From: Youngiibacter multivorans
Lineage (GTDB): Bacteria > Bacillota > Clostridia > Clostridiales > Clostridiaceae
Assembly: GCF_017873395.1 (NCBI RefSeq)
Contig: NZ_JAGGKC010000018.1
Coordinates: 21,624-85,623, forward strand
DNA: 64,000 nt
Reading direction: 5' to 3'
Below the pieces are notes generated by a model, which was not told the origin of the DNA, ran no database searches, and saw only the letters and a program-made list of their open reading frames with translations. A program made the position numbers and the translations under genes. This document shows positions 62,718 through 64,000 of this stretch, piece after piece; within the stretch, counting starts at the first letter, position 1; every line of letters begins with the position of its first letter.

Positions 62718-63041
62718 TTGGATAATTTGACTGAGATGCTGAAAGGCGTGCTAGAGGGTTGTGTTCTTGAGATTATAAGCCGTAAGGAAACCTATGGCTA
62801 CGAAATAACCAGGCAACTGAACAACATAGGATTCACAGATGTGGTTGAAGGTACCGTGTATACTATCCTCGTTCGTCTCGAAAAGAATAACCTCGTAGAT
62901 ATTGAAAAAAAACCTTCCGTGATAGGGCCGCCTAGAAAATTTTTTAGGCTCACAGAAGCGGGACGGGATGAATTAAGCTTATTTTGGAGAAAATGGGAGT
63001 TTGTTGCATCCAGGATTAACGAGTTAAGGGAGGAGAATTGA
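62718..63041 (+). CDS. PadR family transcriptional regulator
   Basis: A 107-residue winged-helix repressor, MDNLTEMLKGVLEGCVLEIISRKETYGYEITRQL, with the PadR wing (VVEGTVYTILVRLEKNNLVDIEKKPSVIGPPRKFFRLTEAGRDEL) and a short C-terminal dimer helix. The start is TTG 62718, five bases after AAGGGGTGG. PadR-DUF1048 pairs normally sense drugs or stress and control an adjacent ABC exporter. It ends one base before the DUF1048 gene. Confidence 0.9.
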   Translation: MDNLTEMLKGVLEGCVLEIISRKETYGYEITRQLNNIGFTDVVEGTVYTILVRLEKNNLVDIEKKPSVIGPPRKFFRLTEAGRDELSLFWRKWEFVASRINELREEN

Positions 63042-63042
63042 A

Positions 63043-63420
63043 ATGTTGGATATTTTCAAAAAAATTATTGGCGATAAAAAAGAATATAAAATGATGATGG
63101 CGCGTGTCGATGCAATGCCGGAAGATTATAAATTTGTTTTCAAAAAAATTCAGCAATATATGTGGAACTTCGCATCCGGAGACGGCTACGATATGTTGAA
63201 GATTCATTACGATCTGATTGAATTGTTTGAAACTGGCATAGCGGAAGGAAAGGGCGTCTTGGAGATCACAAGTACGGATGTAGCATCCTTCTGTGATGAG
63301 CTTCTGCGTACTGCTAAAACGTACACAGAAAACTGGCGGGAGAAGCTGAATCGAGACGTAATGAATAAGCTTGGTAATGATGAAAAACGAAATGACAAAG
63401 GAACAAATGACAGAGGTTAA
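63043..63420 (+). CDS. DUF1048 family protein
   Basis: A 125-residue helical protein, MLDIFKKIIGDKKEYKMMMARVDAMPEDYKFVFKKIQQYMWNF, with the family's LLRTAKTYTENWREKLNRDVMNKLG end. The last 15 or so residues (NDEKRNDKGTNDRG) extend past the usual C-terminus, possibly by loss of the original stop. Such proteins accompany PadR regulators; their role is unclear. GGAGAATTGAA precedes the ATG. Confidence 0.85.
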   Translation: MLDIFKKIIGDKKEYKMMMARVDAMPEDYKFVFKKIQQYMWNFASGDGYDMLKIHYDLIELFETGIAEGKGVLEITSTDVASFCDELLRTAKTYTENWREKLNRDVMNKLGNDEKRNDKGTNDRG

Positions 63421-64000
63421 GGGATTAGGAAATCTATTACGGAGGCAGCAGCATTGACGTGTCAAATTTTTAGTCTGGATAGGGGATCTTCAACATGACT
63501 TCCCGTTTCGGATTAAATAACTCTGCAAACCTCAAAGTAGGGTAGTTACTGATGGTTTTCATTAAGGCTCATAAACAAGGCAAGCCCAGTGATATTACCC
63601 GTTGCTATATATGTATGTCTGAATTGATGAATTTGAGGGAAAGAAGATGTAAAAGGGTTTCTGAGCATTGACTATTATCACGGTTGTGAAAATAGTCTGC
63701 AACTAATAGAAATCCTTTTTTACGTACTTTAAGTGAGAGTGGGAGATGCCATTCCACCAAAATTATCTGCAGCGAAAACTATAATTCAACAATCTCATGT
63801 GATGTTGGATTTATAAGCGATTTAGTGCTATTATTCAACGAGAACTATTAGCAGAGAAGTTCTATTGAGATGGATAAAGTGAAGCTGTATTGAACAGGAA
63901 GAATACAAGGAGCATTCCTGTAATGAAAAAACCTGAACTTTGAAAAAGGAGACCCATAGCAATACAATGAAAGTGTGCTGATCCAGGACAAGAAAGGCAC
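63421..64000. other. Gene-free tail of the window
   Basis: No open frame with family similarity and no convincing RNA gene or terminator is seen in these 580 bases on either strand. PadR-DUF1048 pairs are usually followed by an ABC transporter; none is visible here, so it is either lost or further downstream. Confidence 0.5.

Overview
The window looks like a chromosomal segment of a mid-GC Gram-positive anaerobe of the Clostridia (Bacillota). The signs are strong AGGAGG-type ribosome sites, frequent TTG/GTG starts, heavy AGG and ATA codon use, a GAAC-N4-GTT type LexA box, a T-box leader, WhiA/YvcK, tandem YitT proteins and a flavodiiron protein with its NADH reductase. Placement near Clostridiaceae such as Proteiniclasticum or Youngiibacter is only a guess. 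No rRNA, tRNA or CRISPR array was seen.

1-5.8 kb: end of a surface-polysaccharide locus with two tandem two-domain GT2 glycosyltransferases (the first cut by the window edge), RmlD and RmlA of dTDP-L-rhamnose synthesis, and a GT4 glycosyltransferase. 5.8-16 kb: a DUF1659/DUF2922 pair, a YihY/BrkB membrane protein, a minus-strand oxygen/NO detoxification operon (flavodiiron protein plus rubredoxin-domain NADH oxidoreductase), then GNAT, acpS, nnr, alr and two yitT genes in a tight plus-strand series.

16-46.7 kb: a conserved housekeeping backbone. ftsE-ftsX-ctp is preceded by an array of 11-bp-loop-type mini hairpins spaced by about two helical turns. uvrB-uvrA starts from a promoter whose -35 is covered by a LexA box. 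It is followed by an FHA/SEDS/PBP cell-wall module, uvrC, an SH3 lipoprotein and murB. The murB-yvcK interval holds a GNAT, an HTH remnant, an aminotransferase and a tryptophan T-box (UGG specifier) in front of trpP. It lacks rapZ. Then come whiA, a ytoI-like regulator, dnaE, pfkA, pyk and rlmD.

46.7-64 kb: an accessory, more AT-rich and partly decayed region. It holds a VOC protein, a cut-down DUF3795 protein, a truncated serine recombinase read in frame into a metallo-beta-lactamase fold protein, a broken rhuM, a DUF3788 protein, an AraC/GyrI regulator, a membrane iron-sulfur protein gene with an in-frame TGA beside an intact partner, an 18-bp perfect inverted repeat, a rifampin ADP-ribosyltransferase with an added helical N-domain, a SEC-C protein, an RsmH paralogue with an odd structured leader, a tocopherol-cyclase-like protein with an old yellow enzyme, an SDR, an otnK-otnC pair for four-carbon acid sugars, and a PadR-DUF1048 pair. 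The last 580 bases show no supported gene.

The best candidates for something new are the hairpin array before ftsEX, the leader of the RsmH paralogue, the TGA-interrupted iron-sulfur gene and the recombinase/hydrolase chimera. None of them is proven by sequence alone.
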